From positions 6,548 through 16,833 of the forward strand of contig DHXA01000019.1 in the NCBI GenBank assembly GCA_002413455.1: a DNA stretch of 10,286 bases, read 5' to 3'. Position 1 is the stretch's first letter, and every line of letters starts with the position of its first letter. The notes under the pieces were generated by a model, which saw only the letters and a program-made list of their open reading frames with translations, ran no database searches and was not told the origin of the DNA. The position numbers and the translations under genes are program-made. Below, one piece after another: positions 1 through 7,487 of this stretch. The stretch is from Rhodanobacter sp. UBA5168. GTDB lineage: Bacteria; Pseudomonadota; Gammaproteobacteria; Xanthomonadales; Rhodanobacteraceae.

Positions 1-1541
1 GCGCTGCCGAACGGCGGTTTGGCGAACCACAGTATCGGGATCAGCAGCACGAACAGGATCGCGCAGGCCCAGAACACGTCGTTCACCGCCAGCGTCAGTG
101 CCTCGCGCGTCAGCAACCGATCGACCAACCCCAGGCTTTGCATGTTCGAAAGCCCGCTGTGCGACAGCTGCCCGATGAACTGGATGGCGGCGGGATGGCC
201 CGGACTGACGTACTCGGTCAGCGCGGCATGGTGGGTCTCGCCGCGGTGTTGCCACATCGTCACCATGATCGCGGTGGACACGCTCGAACCGATGGTGCGG
301 CAGAAGTTGGACAGCCCCGACGCGCTGGCGATCTGGTCGACCGGCAGGCCGGAAAGATAGACCTGGTTCAGCGGGATGAAGAAGCAGGGAATCGCCAGCC
401 CCATCACGAAACGCGGCACGATCAGGGTGGAGAACGAGGCGGAGCTGTCGAAGGTGGAGAACCAGTATGCGGTGCCGGCGAACACCAGGAACGCGAAGGT
501 CACCACTGCGCGCAGGTCCAGCTTGTGCATGTTCTTGCCCAGGATCGGCGCGATCAGGAATGCCAGCACACCGACCGGCGCAGTGGCCAGCCCGGCCCAC
601 GTTGCGGTGTAGCCAAGGGTGACCTGCAGCCACAACGGGAACACCACGTTGATGCCGAAGAACGCGAACATGCCCAGCGAGAGACTGATCACGCCCACGG
701 TGAAGTTGCGCTGCTTGAACAGCGAAAGATCGACCACCGGATGTTTCGCATGCAGCTCCCACACGATCAGGAACGTGATGCACACCAGCGCTATCAGGCC
801 CAGAGTCAGGATCATCGGCGAGGAGAACCAGTCATGATCGTTGCCGTTGTCCAGCATGAACTGCAGGCAGCCCACGCCGACCACCAGCAGCACCAGCCCG
901 ATCATGTCGATCGGAGCCTTGTAGGTCCTGGTCTCGCGCTTGCGCAGCAGGCTCCAGGTGATCACCGCCGCCAGAATGCCCACGGGCAGATTGATGTAGA
1001 AAATCCACGGCCACGAGAAATTGTCGGTCAGCCAGCCGCCCAGGATCGGGCCGAAGATCGGCGCCACCACCACGGTCATGGCCCATAGCGCCAGTGCGAT
1101 GCCCTGTTTTTCCTTCGGGTAGTTGGACAGCAGCAAAGTCAGCGAAAGCGCCACCATCGGCCCGGAGCCGGCGCCCTGCAGCAGGCGGCCGATCACCAGC
1201 ATCGGCATGCTGGTGGCCAGGCCGCACAGCATCGAGAAGATCACGAACAGCAGCACCGAGCCGACGAAGGTTTTCACCTCGCCGAAACGGCGCGCCAGCC
1301 AGCCGGTGAGCGGCTGCATGATCGCGCTGGCCAGTGCGTACGAGCTGATCGTCCAGGTGCCTTCGCTGGGGCTCACGCCGAGGCTGCCGGCGATGTGCGG
1401 CACCGCGACGTTGACGATCGTCATGTCCAGCACTTCCATGAAGGTGCTGAACGCGACGGCGATGGTGAGCAGCGCCAGCGGACCGCCGTGCAAAGGCTTC
1501 AGCGGGGCGTCGGGGGTAGCGTCGTTCGGCGTGGCGGCCAT
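1..1541 (-). CDS. emrB: EmrB/QacA-type DHA2 family MFS multidrug efflux permease (3' end cut by window edge)
   Basis: This is an inner-membrane proton-driven drug exporter of the 14-helix DHA2 branch of the major facilitator superfamily. It would export substrates through the adaptor and outer-membrane channel encoded just upstream. The reading frame is open from the ATG at 1541 to the left edge (513 residues seen). The family is usually about 510-530 residues, so only a short tail is missing. Visible hallmarks are the first-helix signature LDMTIVNVAVPHI (residues 38-50), motif A-like GWLARRFGEVK (80-90), and motif C-like GPILGGW followed by WPWIFYINLPVG (about 164-188). These are typical of EmrB. 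Many hydrophobic segments follow through to the end. The start lies 8 bases after the adaptor stop codon and has no strong Shine-Dalgarno, which suggests translational coupling. Family and topology are confident. Substrate specificity cannot be read from sequence. Confidence 0.95.
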   Translation of the reverse strand, partial: MAATPNDATPDAPLKPLHGGPLALLTIAVAFSTFMEVLDMTIVNVAVPHIAGSLGVSPSEGTWTISSYALASAIMQPLTGWLARRFGEVKTFVGSVLLFVIFSMLCGLATSMPMLVIGRLLQGAGSGPMVALSLTLLLSNYPKEKQGIALALWAMTVVVAPIFGPILGGWLTDNFSWPWIFYINLPVGILAAVITWSLLRKRETRTYKAPIDMIGLVLLVVGVGCLQFMLDNGNDHDWFSSPMILTLGLIALVCITFLIVWELHAKHPVVDLSLFKQRNFTVGVISLSLGMFAFFGINVVFPLWLQVTLGYTATWAGLATAPVGVLAFLIAPILGKNMHKLDLRAVVTFAFLVFAGTAYWFSTFDSSASFSTLIVPRFVMGLAIPCFFIPLNQVYLSGLPVDQIASASGLSNFCRTIGSSVSTAIMVTMWQHRGETHHAALTEYVSPGHPAAIQFIGQLSHSGLSNMQSLGLVDRLLTREALTLAVNDVFWACAILFVLLIPILWFAKPPFGS

Positions 1542-1549
1542 GGCTGGAT

Positions 1550-2764
1550 TCAGTTCGCGGCGGTGGCGTGGGACAAGTTGGCGTGGATGACGCGGTCGGC
1601 TTCCGCATCCGCCTTGCTCGCCATCCGGTCGTAGACATCGGTCTGCGCCACCGGTGGCTGCGCCGCCGTGTTGGCAAGCGCGCTGCCCTGGTCATTGCTG
1701 ATGTCGACCGTGACATCGGTCGACAGGCCGATACGCAGCGGATGCTTGTCCAGCTCCTTGTTGTCCAGTGCGATGCGCACGGGCACCCGCTGCACCACCT
1801 TGATCCAGTTGCCGGTGGCGTTCTGCGCCGGCAGCAGCGAGAACACGCTGCCGGTGCCGGCGCCCAGGCCGATCACCCTGCCGTGATATTCCACATCGCT
1901 GCCGTAGATGTCGGACACCACCTTCGTCGGCTGGCCTATGCGGATGTGGCGCAGCTGACTCTCCTTGAAGTTCGCATCGATCCACAGGTCGTGCAGGGGC
2001 ACCACGGTCATCAATTGCTGGCCGGCCGCGACGCTGTTGCCCAGCTGCACGCTGCGTTCGGCCACATAACCGGATACCGGCGCATAGATCGCGTTGCGCT
2101 GGGCGGCGACCCAGGCGGCGCGGAAGTTGGCGCGCGCCTGCAGCACCGCCGGGTTCTGCGCCACATCGATACCTTCGACGGCGGCATGCGCGGCAGACGC
2201 CTGCGCCTCGGCCGCGACCACGGCGGAACGCGCCTGCTCTACGCCATCGCGCAGGTGCTGCACGATCTCGGGCGATTCGGCCTGGGCGGCGATCAGCGGC
2301 AGGCGGCGCTTAAGATCGGCTTCGGCCTTTTTGAGGTCGAGCTTGGCGGTCACCACCCGGGCATCCGCACCGGTGGCGGAACTGGTCTGCTGGCGCACTG
2401 CGCGCACGGCCTGGGCCAGCGCACTGCGCGCCTGCTGCAGGCGTGTTTCGGCATCGGTACTGTCCAGCTTCACCAGCACCTGTCCGGCGTCGACATGCTG
2501 GGTGTCGTCGGCAAGGATCGCCACCACGGTGCCTGGGACTTGCGCCGAGATCGCCACCTGGTTACCACCGACATAGGCATTGTCGGTCTTCTCGCGGGTG
2601 GAGAACACGAAGAGCCACAGCAGGAACCAGATCAGGCCGGCAAGGATGAACGCGCCGGCCACGATCGACAGCACGCGGCGGCGCTTGGCCGGATCCTTCG
2701 CGGCCATGCCGCTGTCGTCGGCATCGTTGGCGGTTTGCGACTTGTCGGATTCAGTGGCGCTCAT
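1550..2764 (-). CDS. emrA: EmrA/HlyD-family periplasmic adaptor (membrane fusion) subunit
   Basis: This is the periplasmic adaptor that bridges the MFS pump and the outer-membrane channel in a tripartite efflux system. It has 404 residues, normal for EmrA-like proteins (about 380-410). A basic cytoplasmic N-terminus is followed by one membrane anchor at about residues 31-54. Next comes the classic TDNAYVGGNQVAISAQVPG segment (about 60-78), the first half of the lipoyl/barrel-sandwich domain. An alanine- and glutamine-rich alpha-helical hairpin (about 100-220) is followed by the second lipoyl half (YAPVSGYVAERSVQLGNSV). The C-terminal barrel contains the EmrA hallmark GNWIKVVQRVPVRI. The start overlaps the end of the upstream outer-membrane gene by 14 bases. 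GGAG lies about 9 bases before the ATG. The C-terminal tail after the barrel is alanine-rich and probably disordered. Family assignment is very secure. The symbol reflects subfamily likeness, not proven orthology. Confidence 0.95.
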   Translation of the reverse strand: MSATESDKSQTANDADDSGMAAKDPAKRRRVLSIVAGAFILAGLIWFLLWLFVFSTREKTDNAYVGGNQVAISAQVPGTVVAILADDTQHVDAGQVLVKLDSTDAETRLQQARSALAQAVRAVRQQTSSATGADARVVTAKLDLKKAEADLKRRLPLIAAQAESPEIVQHLRDGVEQARSAVVAAEAQASAAHAAVEGIDVAQNPAVLQARANFRAAWVAAQRNAIYAPVSGYVAERSVQLGNSVAAGQQLMTVVPLHDLWIDANFKESQLRHIRIGQPTKVVSDIYGSDVEYHGRVIGLGAGTGSVFSLLPAQNATGNWIKVVQRVPVRIALDNKELDKHPLRIGLSTDVTVDISNDQGSALANTAAQPPVAQTDVYDRMASKADAEADRVIHANLSHATAAN

Positions 2765-4253
2765 GGTCGACGGCTCCGGCGATGACAGAAGAGGATGAGG
2801 AAGGGGCGCGGACTCGAGTGGTCACCTCAGCCGGCACGTCGGTGCGATAGCCGCCGCCGAGTGCCTTGATCAAGGCGAGGTCAGTGCTCAATGCCTGCGC
2901 CTGCAGCTGCGCGGCGGCATCGCGTTGCTGCAGCCATTCGGCTTTTGCGCCGAGGCTCTCGCGGGCATCGCGCACGCCCTGGCGGGCACGCGCCTGCGCG
3001 TTCGCCAGCAGCTGCCGGTCGGCTTCGAGTTGGGCGCGCTGTTCGTGCTGACGGGCGGCGACCTGTTCGGCACTCAAGGCCTGGGTGGCCACCTCGCGCG
3101 CCGCGGTCAACATGGTGCTGTTGTACTGCGCCACCGCTGCATCGAGCTGGGCCTTGCTTATGCCGTAGTTGGCCTGCAATGCGCCGCCGTTGAAAATCGG
3201 CAGATGCAGCGCCGGGGTCAGTGCAAACGTGCGGCTGCCGGGAGTGAGCAGCTTGCCCATGTCGATGCTGGACAAACCCGCCATCGCGCTGATGCTGATG
3301 TCGGGGAAGAACTCTGCACGTGCCGCATCGGTCTGCTTGAGCGCGGCTTCGACCTGCCAATGGCTGGCGGCAATGTCAGGTCGCCGCGCGATCAGATCCA
3401 GCCCGGCATGGGGAGGTACACCGCGTTCGACCATCGGCAGCGGCTGCGCCTTGAGTTCCGGCAACTGCGCCGGCGCCACGCCGAGCAGCGATGCGAGCGC
3501 GACGCGACGGATCTTTGCCGAGCCGTCCAGTGCCACGCGCATCTCGCGTACGCCGGCCCATTGCGCGCGAGCCTTCTGGGCCTCGTCCGGCAAATCGATG
3601 CCCTGCTGCACGCGCAACTCGGCGATATGCGTCAACTGCTGCTGCGTGGCAAGCAACTGGTCGGTCAATTGCAGACGCGCCTGATCGGCCTGCCAGCCGA
3701 AGTAGGTATCGGCCACGGCGTATTGGATCGCCAGTGCCGCGGCACTGCGCTGCGCCTCGGCGGCATGGGTCTGGTCCAGCGCCGCTTCCACTGTCGCGCG
3801 CTTCTTGCCCCACCAGTCGAAGTCGTATTGCAGCTGCACCCCGAGGTCGGCCTGGTTGTACCAGGTGAAGCCGAGAAACTGGCTGGGGATCAGACCATGC
3901 TCGCTCATCCGCGTGCGCGCGACCTGCGCACTGCCGTTGATCGAAAGGCCGAGTTGCGCCGCGGCCAGTCGTGCCGACTGATCGGCGTTCTGTACGCGAC
4001 TGCGCGCCAGTGCGAGATCCGGCGACTGCTGCATGGCGCGGTCCATCAGATCATCCAGCTGCCGGTCGTCGTACTGGCGCCACCACTGTGTTGCTGGCCA
4101 ACCGGCGCGCGCCGGAGTCTGCAGGCCGGCCAGCGGAACGTCGTCGCGCAGCACGGGCAAACCGAGTTTTGCCGGGGCGGCCGCGCAGGCGGCCAGCACC
4201 AGCGTGATCGCCACGGTCAGCGCCGTGCGACCACGTAGCGGAGCATGCTTCAT
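2751..4253 (-). CDS. NodT/OprM-family outer-membrane efflux lipoprotein
   Basis: This is the outer-membrane TolC-like channel of the efflux system. A lipoprotein signal peptide ends in the lipobox LAAC with Cys23 as the lipidated residue, counting from the start used here. It is followed by a NodT-type body: WWRQYDDRQLDDLMDRAM near the N-terminus, two repeated coiled-coil halves rich in Ala, Gln and Leu, and the family signature LIARRPDIAASHWQVEAA in the middle. The length is 500 residues, slightly above the usual 460-490. An in-frame ATG five codons upstream at 4268 overlaps the MarR stop as ATGA but has no Shine-Dalgarno. The ATG at 4253 has AAGGA at 4261-4265 and gives a proper short n-region (MKHAPLRGR), so I prefer it. 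The end overlaps the adaptor start, which supports one operon. A serine run lies close to the C-terminus. Family is confident, the exact start less so. Confidence 0.93.
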   Translation of the reverse strand: MKHAPLRGRTALTVAITLVLAACAAAPAKLGLPVLRDDVPLAGLQTPARAGWPATQWWRQYDDRQLDDLMDRAMQQSPDLALARSRVQNADQSARLAAAQLGLSINGSAQVARTRMSEHGLIPSQFLGFTWYNQADLGVQLQYDFDWWGKKRATVEAALDQTHAAEAQRSAAALAIQYAVADTYFGWQADQARLQLTDQLLATQQQLTHIAELRVQQGIDLPDEAQKARAQWAGVREMRVALDGSAKIRRVALASLLGVAPAQLPELKAQPLPMVERGVPPHAGLDLIARRPDIAASHWQVEAALKQTDAARAEFFPDISISAMAGLSSIDMGKLLTPGSRTFALTPALHLPIFNGGALQANYGISKAQLDAAVAQYNSTMLTAAREVATQALSAEQVAARQHEQRAQLEADRQLLANAQARARQGVRDARESLGAKAEWLQQRDAAAQLQAQALSTDLALIKALGGGYRTDVPAEVTTRVRAPSSSSSVIAGAVDHERH

Positions 4254-4264
4254 CGGGGCTTCCT

Positions 4265-4789
4265 TCATGGAGGGGTGGCTTCGCTCAATTCGTCGAGGTT
4301 ATGAGCCAGCTTGCGCAGCAAACGGCTGAGACTGCGTTTGTCGCCGTCGCTGAAGCCCGCAAACATGAGGGCGACGCGGGGGAACATCGGCGGCAGCATT
4401 TTTTGCACGAAACGCCGGCCGGCCGGAGTGATCCGGATCAGCACGCGCCGGCGATCCTCCTCGCTGGCACCACGGGTGATCAGTCCACGCTTGACCAGCG
4501 CGTTGGCGATGCGGGTCATGTTGGTGGCGCCCTGGCTGGCGTATTCGCACAACTCGCCCGGCGTCGAGCTGCCGTCGGGGCGGCTGTACAGGATCATCAA
4601 CGTGAGAAATTCGCTGTGATTGAGCTTGTGTGGCTTGAGCTTGAACTCGAGTTCACCTTCGAGGCTTGAGCCGACCATCAGCATCAACCGGCACAGCCGG
4701 GCCTCGGCGGCGGGCATCTGCGGGATGATCTGACTCACCCTGCCGATGCCCTCGTCCATCATCTCGATGCAGTTTGTCAGACGTGCCAT
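4265..4789 (-). CDS. MarR-family transcriptional regulator of the efflux operon
   Basis: This is a winged helix-turn-helix repressor of the MarR/EmrR type, 174 residues, slightly longer than the typical 140-165. The DNA-binding domain spans about residues 58-122. Its recognition-helix region is ATNMTRIANALVKRGLI, and its wing has the classic GASEEDRRRVLIRIT (about 107-121). Flanking helices (about 20-55 and 127-170) would form the dimer interface. It is the first gene of the operon, with its stop 11 bases from the preferred start of the outer-membrane gene. By analogy with EmrR/MprA it probably represses its own operon and is released by a pump substrate; that is inference. No good Shine-Dalgarno precedes the ATG (GGTG only about 3 bases away), so initiation may be weak or the message nearly leaderless. 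A symmetric candidate operator lies directly upstream. Cysteines at 7, 33 and 81 are visible, but no redox role can be claimed. Confidence 0.93.
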   Translation of the reverse strand: MARLTNCIEMMDEGIGRVSQIIPQMPAAEARLCRLMLMVGSSLEGELEFKLKPHKLNHSEFLTLMILYSRPDGSSTPGELCEYASQGATNMTRIANALVKRGLITRGASEEDRRRVLIRITPAGRRFVQKMLPPMFPRVALMFAGFSDGDKRSLSRLLRKLAHNLDELSEATPP

Positions 4790-4819
4790 TTCACCAAGTC
4801 ATATTTCATCAGTGAAATA
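4788..4819 (-). promoter_or_regulatory. Candidate MarR operator and promoter region of the efflux operon
   Basis: The sequence TATTTCATCAGTGAAATA at 4802-4819 is an inverted repeat with perfect 7-bp arms and a 4-bp centre. This size and AT-richness are typical of MarR-family operators. A third copy of the half-site, ATTTCA, occurs at 4788-4793, offset 15 bp from the first arm and overlapping the MarR start codon. On the minus strand a TATGAC hexamer (a 4/6 match to a -10 box) lies between palindrome and gene, but I see no convincing -35 at proper spacing. The symmetry is seen directly. Operator function is inferred from position upstream of a MarR gene. Confidence 0.5.
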
Positions 4820-4840
4820 AAAGATAGCAAGCACCATGCG

Positions 4841-4872
4841 CGGCACGCAAGTAGCCTGGAGATGGCGTGCCG
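4841..4872. repeat. Inverted repeat between tatD and the marR gene
   Basis: CGGCACGC at 4841-4848 and GCGTGCCG at 4865-4872 are perfect 8-bp inverted arms around a 16-base loop. The repeat sits in the 94-base gap after the TatD stop codon and could form an RNA hairpin at the end of that transcript. No T-run follows the stem on the minus strand, so it is not a canonical intrinsic terminator. It could equally be chance in GC-rich DNA. Confidence 0.3.
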
Positions 4873-4883
4873 AACCGTTGCGC

Positions 4884-5663
4884 TCAGCCGCGGCGTCGAT
4901 CCAGCGCGAACAAGCGCCGCGCGTTCGCGCTGGTGGCGGCGGCGACATGTGCTTCCGGTTCACCGCGCAATGCAGCAACGCATTGCAGGACATCGGCGAC
5001 CCGTGCCGGTTCGTTGCGTTCGCCCCGATGAGCCGCATCGGGTTGATCGGGCGCATCGCTTTCCAGCAACAGGAATTCGATAGGCATCTGCGCCACGATG
5101 CGGCGCAGCCGCTGCGCCCGCGGGTAGGTCACCGGCCCGCCGATACCCAGATGAAAGCCGATGTCCCACAGATGCTGCGCCTGCTGCAGGCTGCCCGAGA
5201 AACTGTGCACCACGCCGCGCAATCCGCCGGTCCGACGCAAAATCAGGCTGACTTCCTCCAGCGCGCCGCGTGCATGCACGATCACCGGCAGATCCCGCTG
5301 GCGTGCCAGTTGCAGTTGGCGCTGAAAGAAATCCCGCTGCAGCTCGCGGTCAAGACCCTCCGCGTGGAAATCCAGGCCGATTTCGCCCACGGCGACGACG
5401 TTCTCCTCATCGAGCCATGAAGACAGAGCGTCCACATGCTCGAGTACATGCTTGCGAAGAAACATCGGGTGCAGCCCCAAGGCGGGATGCAGATGGGGGT
5501 GTTCCGCGCAGAGCGCCTTGATGCGTGGCCAGCTTTCGGCATCCACGCCAGGCACGATCATGGCGTCGATGCCGGCCTTCTGGGCGCGTCCGATCACCGC
5601 GTTGCGGTCGAGGTCGAATGCCGCGTCGTCAAGATGGACGTGGCTGTCGATCAATCCGGGCAT
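4884..5663 (-). CDS. TatD-family metal-dependent hydrolase (YjjV-like)
   Basis: This is a TIM-barrel metal-dependent hydrolase of the TatD family, cytoplasmic. Members studied elsewhere act as DNA 3'-5' exonucleases or D-aminoacyl-tRNA/peptide-related hydrolases, and the substrate of this one cannot be told. It has 259 residues, the normal length. All family metal-site landmarks are visible: DSHVHL with His8 and His10, the GLHP motif with His65, VGEIGLDFH with Glu94, VIVHAR with His130, VVHSFSGS with His153, and LLLESDAP with Asp203. The frame stays open far upstream on this strand, but homology starts at MPGLIDSHVHL, which fixes the start near the ATG at 5663. A GTG six codons upstream is an alternative. 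No clear Shine-Dalgarno is present. The gene is followed in the same direction by the efflux operon after a 94-base gap containing a candidate operator, so they are probably separate transcription units. Confidence 0.93.
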   Translation of the reverse strand: MPGLIDSHVHLDDAAFDLDRNAVIGRAQKAGIDAMIVPGVDAESWPRIKALCAEHPHLHPALGLHPMFLRKHVLEHVDALSSWLDEENVVAVGEIGLDFHAEGLDRELQRDFFQRQLQLARQRDLPVIVHARGALEEVSLILRRTGGLRGVVHSFSGSLQQAQHLWDIGFHLGIGGPVTYPRAQRLRRIVAQMPIEFLLLESDAPDQPDAAHRGERNEPARVADVLQCVAALRGEPEAHVAAATSANARRLFALDRRRG

Positions 5664-5840
5664 GCTGCGTTTTTCGTGCACTGGCAGAGAGTTCCGGGAC
5701 GCGGGCGTGAAGATAATGTAACGACTGCGAGCTAGCTCCGATTCAGTTGCATACCGGTTCAATGGCAACGCAAATCCTTGCGCAAGGGTAGTCTCGCGCT
5801 GGACAGCATCAGCAGCATACAAACAGAGGAGAGGGTCGTA
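5664..5840. promoter_or_regulatory. Divergent intergenic region between tatD and the glycine-zipper lipoprotein pair
   Basis: This 177-base stretch must carry the promoters for both divergent units. It contains a perfect 12-bp palindrome CCTTGCGCAAGG at 5776-5787 and a perfect 10-bp palindrome GAGCTAGCTC at 5729-5738. On the minus strand CATTAT (a 5/6 match to a -10 box) occurs about 50 bases before the TatD start, without a good -35. A strong purine-rich ribosome binding site (AGGAGAGGG, around 5827-5835) precedes the plus-strand gene. No promoter could be assigned firmly. Confidence 0.4.
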
Positions 5841-6428
<588 letters not shown>

Positions 6429-6454
6429 GCTGGCCCATTGAAAAGGAGTGACCC

Positions 6455-6940
6455 ATGAATGCACTGACTGGAAAATTTGCGCTGGCTGCCGCAATGACGG
6501 CTGGGCTGGCACTCGCCGGCTGCGCTACCGCGCCCTACGGCAACAACGGCGGCTACCAGGGCCAGAACGGCTATGGCAATCAAAACGCGCGCTGCCAGAG
6601 TTGCGGAGTGGTGCAGGAGGTGCAGCAGGTCTACATCGACGGCGGCAACGGCAACGGCGGTACGCTCGGGGCGATCATCGGTGCGGTGGCCGGCGGTGTG
6701 CTGGGCAATCAGGTCGGCAAGGGTGATGGCCGCAAGGCCGCGACGGTGGCTGGTGCGGTGGCCGGTGGCGTCGTCGGCAACCAAGTCGGCAAACGCAGCG
6801 GCGAAGGCAACAGTACGGCCTGGCGCATCGTCGTGCGGTTGGACAACGGGCAGTACGCGACCGTCACTCAGCGTGAAAATCCCGGTCTTCGCAATGGCGA
6901 CTATGTCGAGGTCCGCGGCGATCAGGTTTACGCACGCTGA
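6455..6940 (+). CDS. Glycine-zipper 2TM-domain lipoprotein (second of tandem pair)
   Basis: This is a 161-residue predicted lipoprotein with signal peptide and lipobox LAGC (Cys23). A Gly/Asn/Tyr/Gln-rich low-complexity linker spans about residues 28-46, with a CQSC pair at 47-50. The glycine-zipper double hairpin spans about 68-113: LGAIIGAVAGGVLGNQVGKG, then ATVAGAVAGGVVGNQVGK. The C-terminal segment (WRIVVRLDNGQYATVTQ, then GDYVEVRGDQVY) resembles the small beta domain seen at the end of many such proteins. AAGGAG at 6443-6448, six bases before the ATG, decides the start. The two zipper halves are internally repeated at DNA level (6681-6720 versus 6753-6792, 33 of 40 bases identical). The protein is paralogous in architecture to the gene upstream but differs in both termini, so the duplication is old. 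Function is probably in the outer membrane/cell envelope; the exact role is unknown. Confidence 0.9.
   Translation: MNALTGKFALAAAMTAGLALAGCATAPYGNNGGYQGQNGYGNQNARCQSCGVVQEVQQVYIDGGNGNGGTLGAIIGAVAGGVLGNQVGKGDGRKAATVAGAVAGGVVGNQVGKRSGEGNSTAWRIVVRLDNGQYATVTQRENPGLRNGDYVEVRGDQVYAR
6681..6792 (+). repeat. Internal 40-bp direct repeat encoding glycine-zipper halves
   Basis: Bases 6681-6720 and 6753-6792 align without gaps at 33 of 40 positions, 72 bases apart and therefore in frame. Each copy encodes GAVAGGV(L/V)GNQVGK. The repeat underlies the two-helix zipper. Most differences are at third codon positions, which points to selection on the protein sequence. Confidence 0.7.
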
Positions 6941-6945
6941 TTTTA

Positions 6946-6981
6946 TATGGACGCTTGGAAGTCCATATGCATGGACTTCCA
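6946..6981 (+). repeat. Overlapping, mutually exclusive inverted repeats downstream of the lipoprotein pair
   Basis: TGGAAGTCCAT (6956-6966) and ATGGACTTCCA (6971-6981) form a perfect 11-bp stem with loop ATGC. The left arm can also pair with an upstream element: TATGGAC (6946-6952) is complementary to GTCCATA (6961-6967). Only one of these hairpins can form at a time. The array starts 5 bases after the stop codon and precedes the intrinsic terminator. It may act as a 3' mRNA stabiliser or be a remnant of a small repeat element. Confidence 0.6.
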
Positions 6982-6989
6982 TAAACAGG

Positions 6990-7015
6990 AAAGGCCCTCG
7001 TCATGAGGGCTTTTT
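6990..7015 (+). terminator. Rho-independent terminator of the lipoprotein operon
   Basis: The stem GCCCTC (6994-6999) / GAGGGC (7005-7010) with loop GTCAT is followed by TTTTT at 7011-7015. Outside the stem, A residues on the left can pair with the T-run after one G-U pair. It lies 50 bases after the lipoprotein stop codon. The convergent hydrolase gene ends at 7041, and on that strand the stem is followed only by CTTTCC, so bidirectional action would be weak. Confidence 0.85.
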
Positions 7016-7040
7016 CGTTTCTCGCGTTCTTGGGCGCCAG

Positions 7041-7475
7041 TCAGTTCACTGCATAGAATGCGTGTTCGCCGATGGTTACGCTGGGGCGATTTCGCGACCA
7101 GGTCGGGGAGATCGCAGTCGTGGCAAAGTGATCGGCACGCGGTACCAGCATGTGGCGCTGTGCCAGCGGCAGTTGCCAGTTGTGAATTGATCTGCCGGCT
7201 ACCTGCCATGCCTTGTTGAAAGCTCCGAGATTGTTGATGTCGAACGAGCCGGGAGTGGTGGTGGTCGCGAATTGATGCGGAGCCGTCACGACCTTGCACA
7301 CGGTGCTTCCCCAACGGCCGCGGTCGCGACGACGCAGCGCCACTTCTGCCACGGCAAGCTGGCCGTTGATCGGTTCGCTGCGTGCTTCCAGATAGACGGT
7401 GGTCGCCAGGCAGGCCTGGTCTGCGACGGGTTGTGGCATCAACGATGTCAACCACAACAGCATGGAAAGTTTCAC
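7041..7475 (-). CDS. Secreted SleB-type cell wall hydrolase (Hydrolase_2 family)
   Basis: This is a small cell-wall hydrolase of the SleB/CwlJ catalytic family, probably cleaving peptidoglycan glycan strands (lytic transglycosylase type). It has 144 residues: a short signal-like N-terminus (KLSMLLWLTSLM), then almost only the catalytic domain. Visible motifs are CLATTVYLEARSE (22-34) with the expected catalytic Glu30, QLAVAEVALRR (39-49), CKVVTAPHQFA (60-70), ADHFATTAISPTW (114-126), and the C-terminal IGEHAFYAVN. Cys22 and Cys60 could form a disulfide. The start is a GTG at 7475 with a perfect GGAGG (complement of 7483-7487) seven bases upstream, better than any ATG in the longer open frame reaching 7868. 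The upstream extension of that frame has no domain character. There is no peptidoglycan-binding domain, so it is a minimal version. It converges on the lipoprotein operon. Confidence 0.88.
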   Translation of the reverse strand: MKLSMLLWLTSLMPQPVADQACLATTVYLEARSEPINGQLAVAEVALRRRDRGRWGSTVCKVVTAPHQFATTTTPGSFDINNLGAFNKAWQVAGRSIHNWQLPLAQRHMLVPRADHFATTAISPTWSRNRPSVTIGEHAFYAVN

Positions 7476-7482
7476 GGTTCTG

Positions 7483-7487
7483 CCTCC
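7483..7487 (-). promoter_or_regulatory. Ribosome binding site that fixes the GTG start of the hydrolase
   Basis: Read on the minus strand this is GGAGG, seven bases before the GTG at 7475. It decides between a 144-residue secreted protein and a 275-residue open frame starting at 7868. The short form places a hydrophobic signal-like segment right at the N-terminus, which fits a secreted enzyme. Confidence 0.8.

Noticed and set aside
138..1088. 316-codon His/Gln/Asp-rich plus-strand frame
   Set aside because: Antisense shadow of the MFS transporter, low-complexity composition without a ribosome site.
1568..2785. 405-codon plus-strand frame antisense to the adaptor gene
   Set aside because: His/Gly/Arg-rich composition is typical of a shadow frame. 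The minus strand encodes a clear EmrA-type protein over the same bases.
2925..4238. 437-codon plus-strand frame antisense to the outer-membrane channel gene
   Set aside because: No recognisable domain. The minus strand carries an unmistakable NodT-family lipoprotein.
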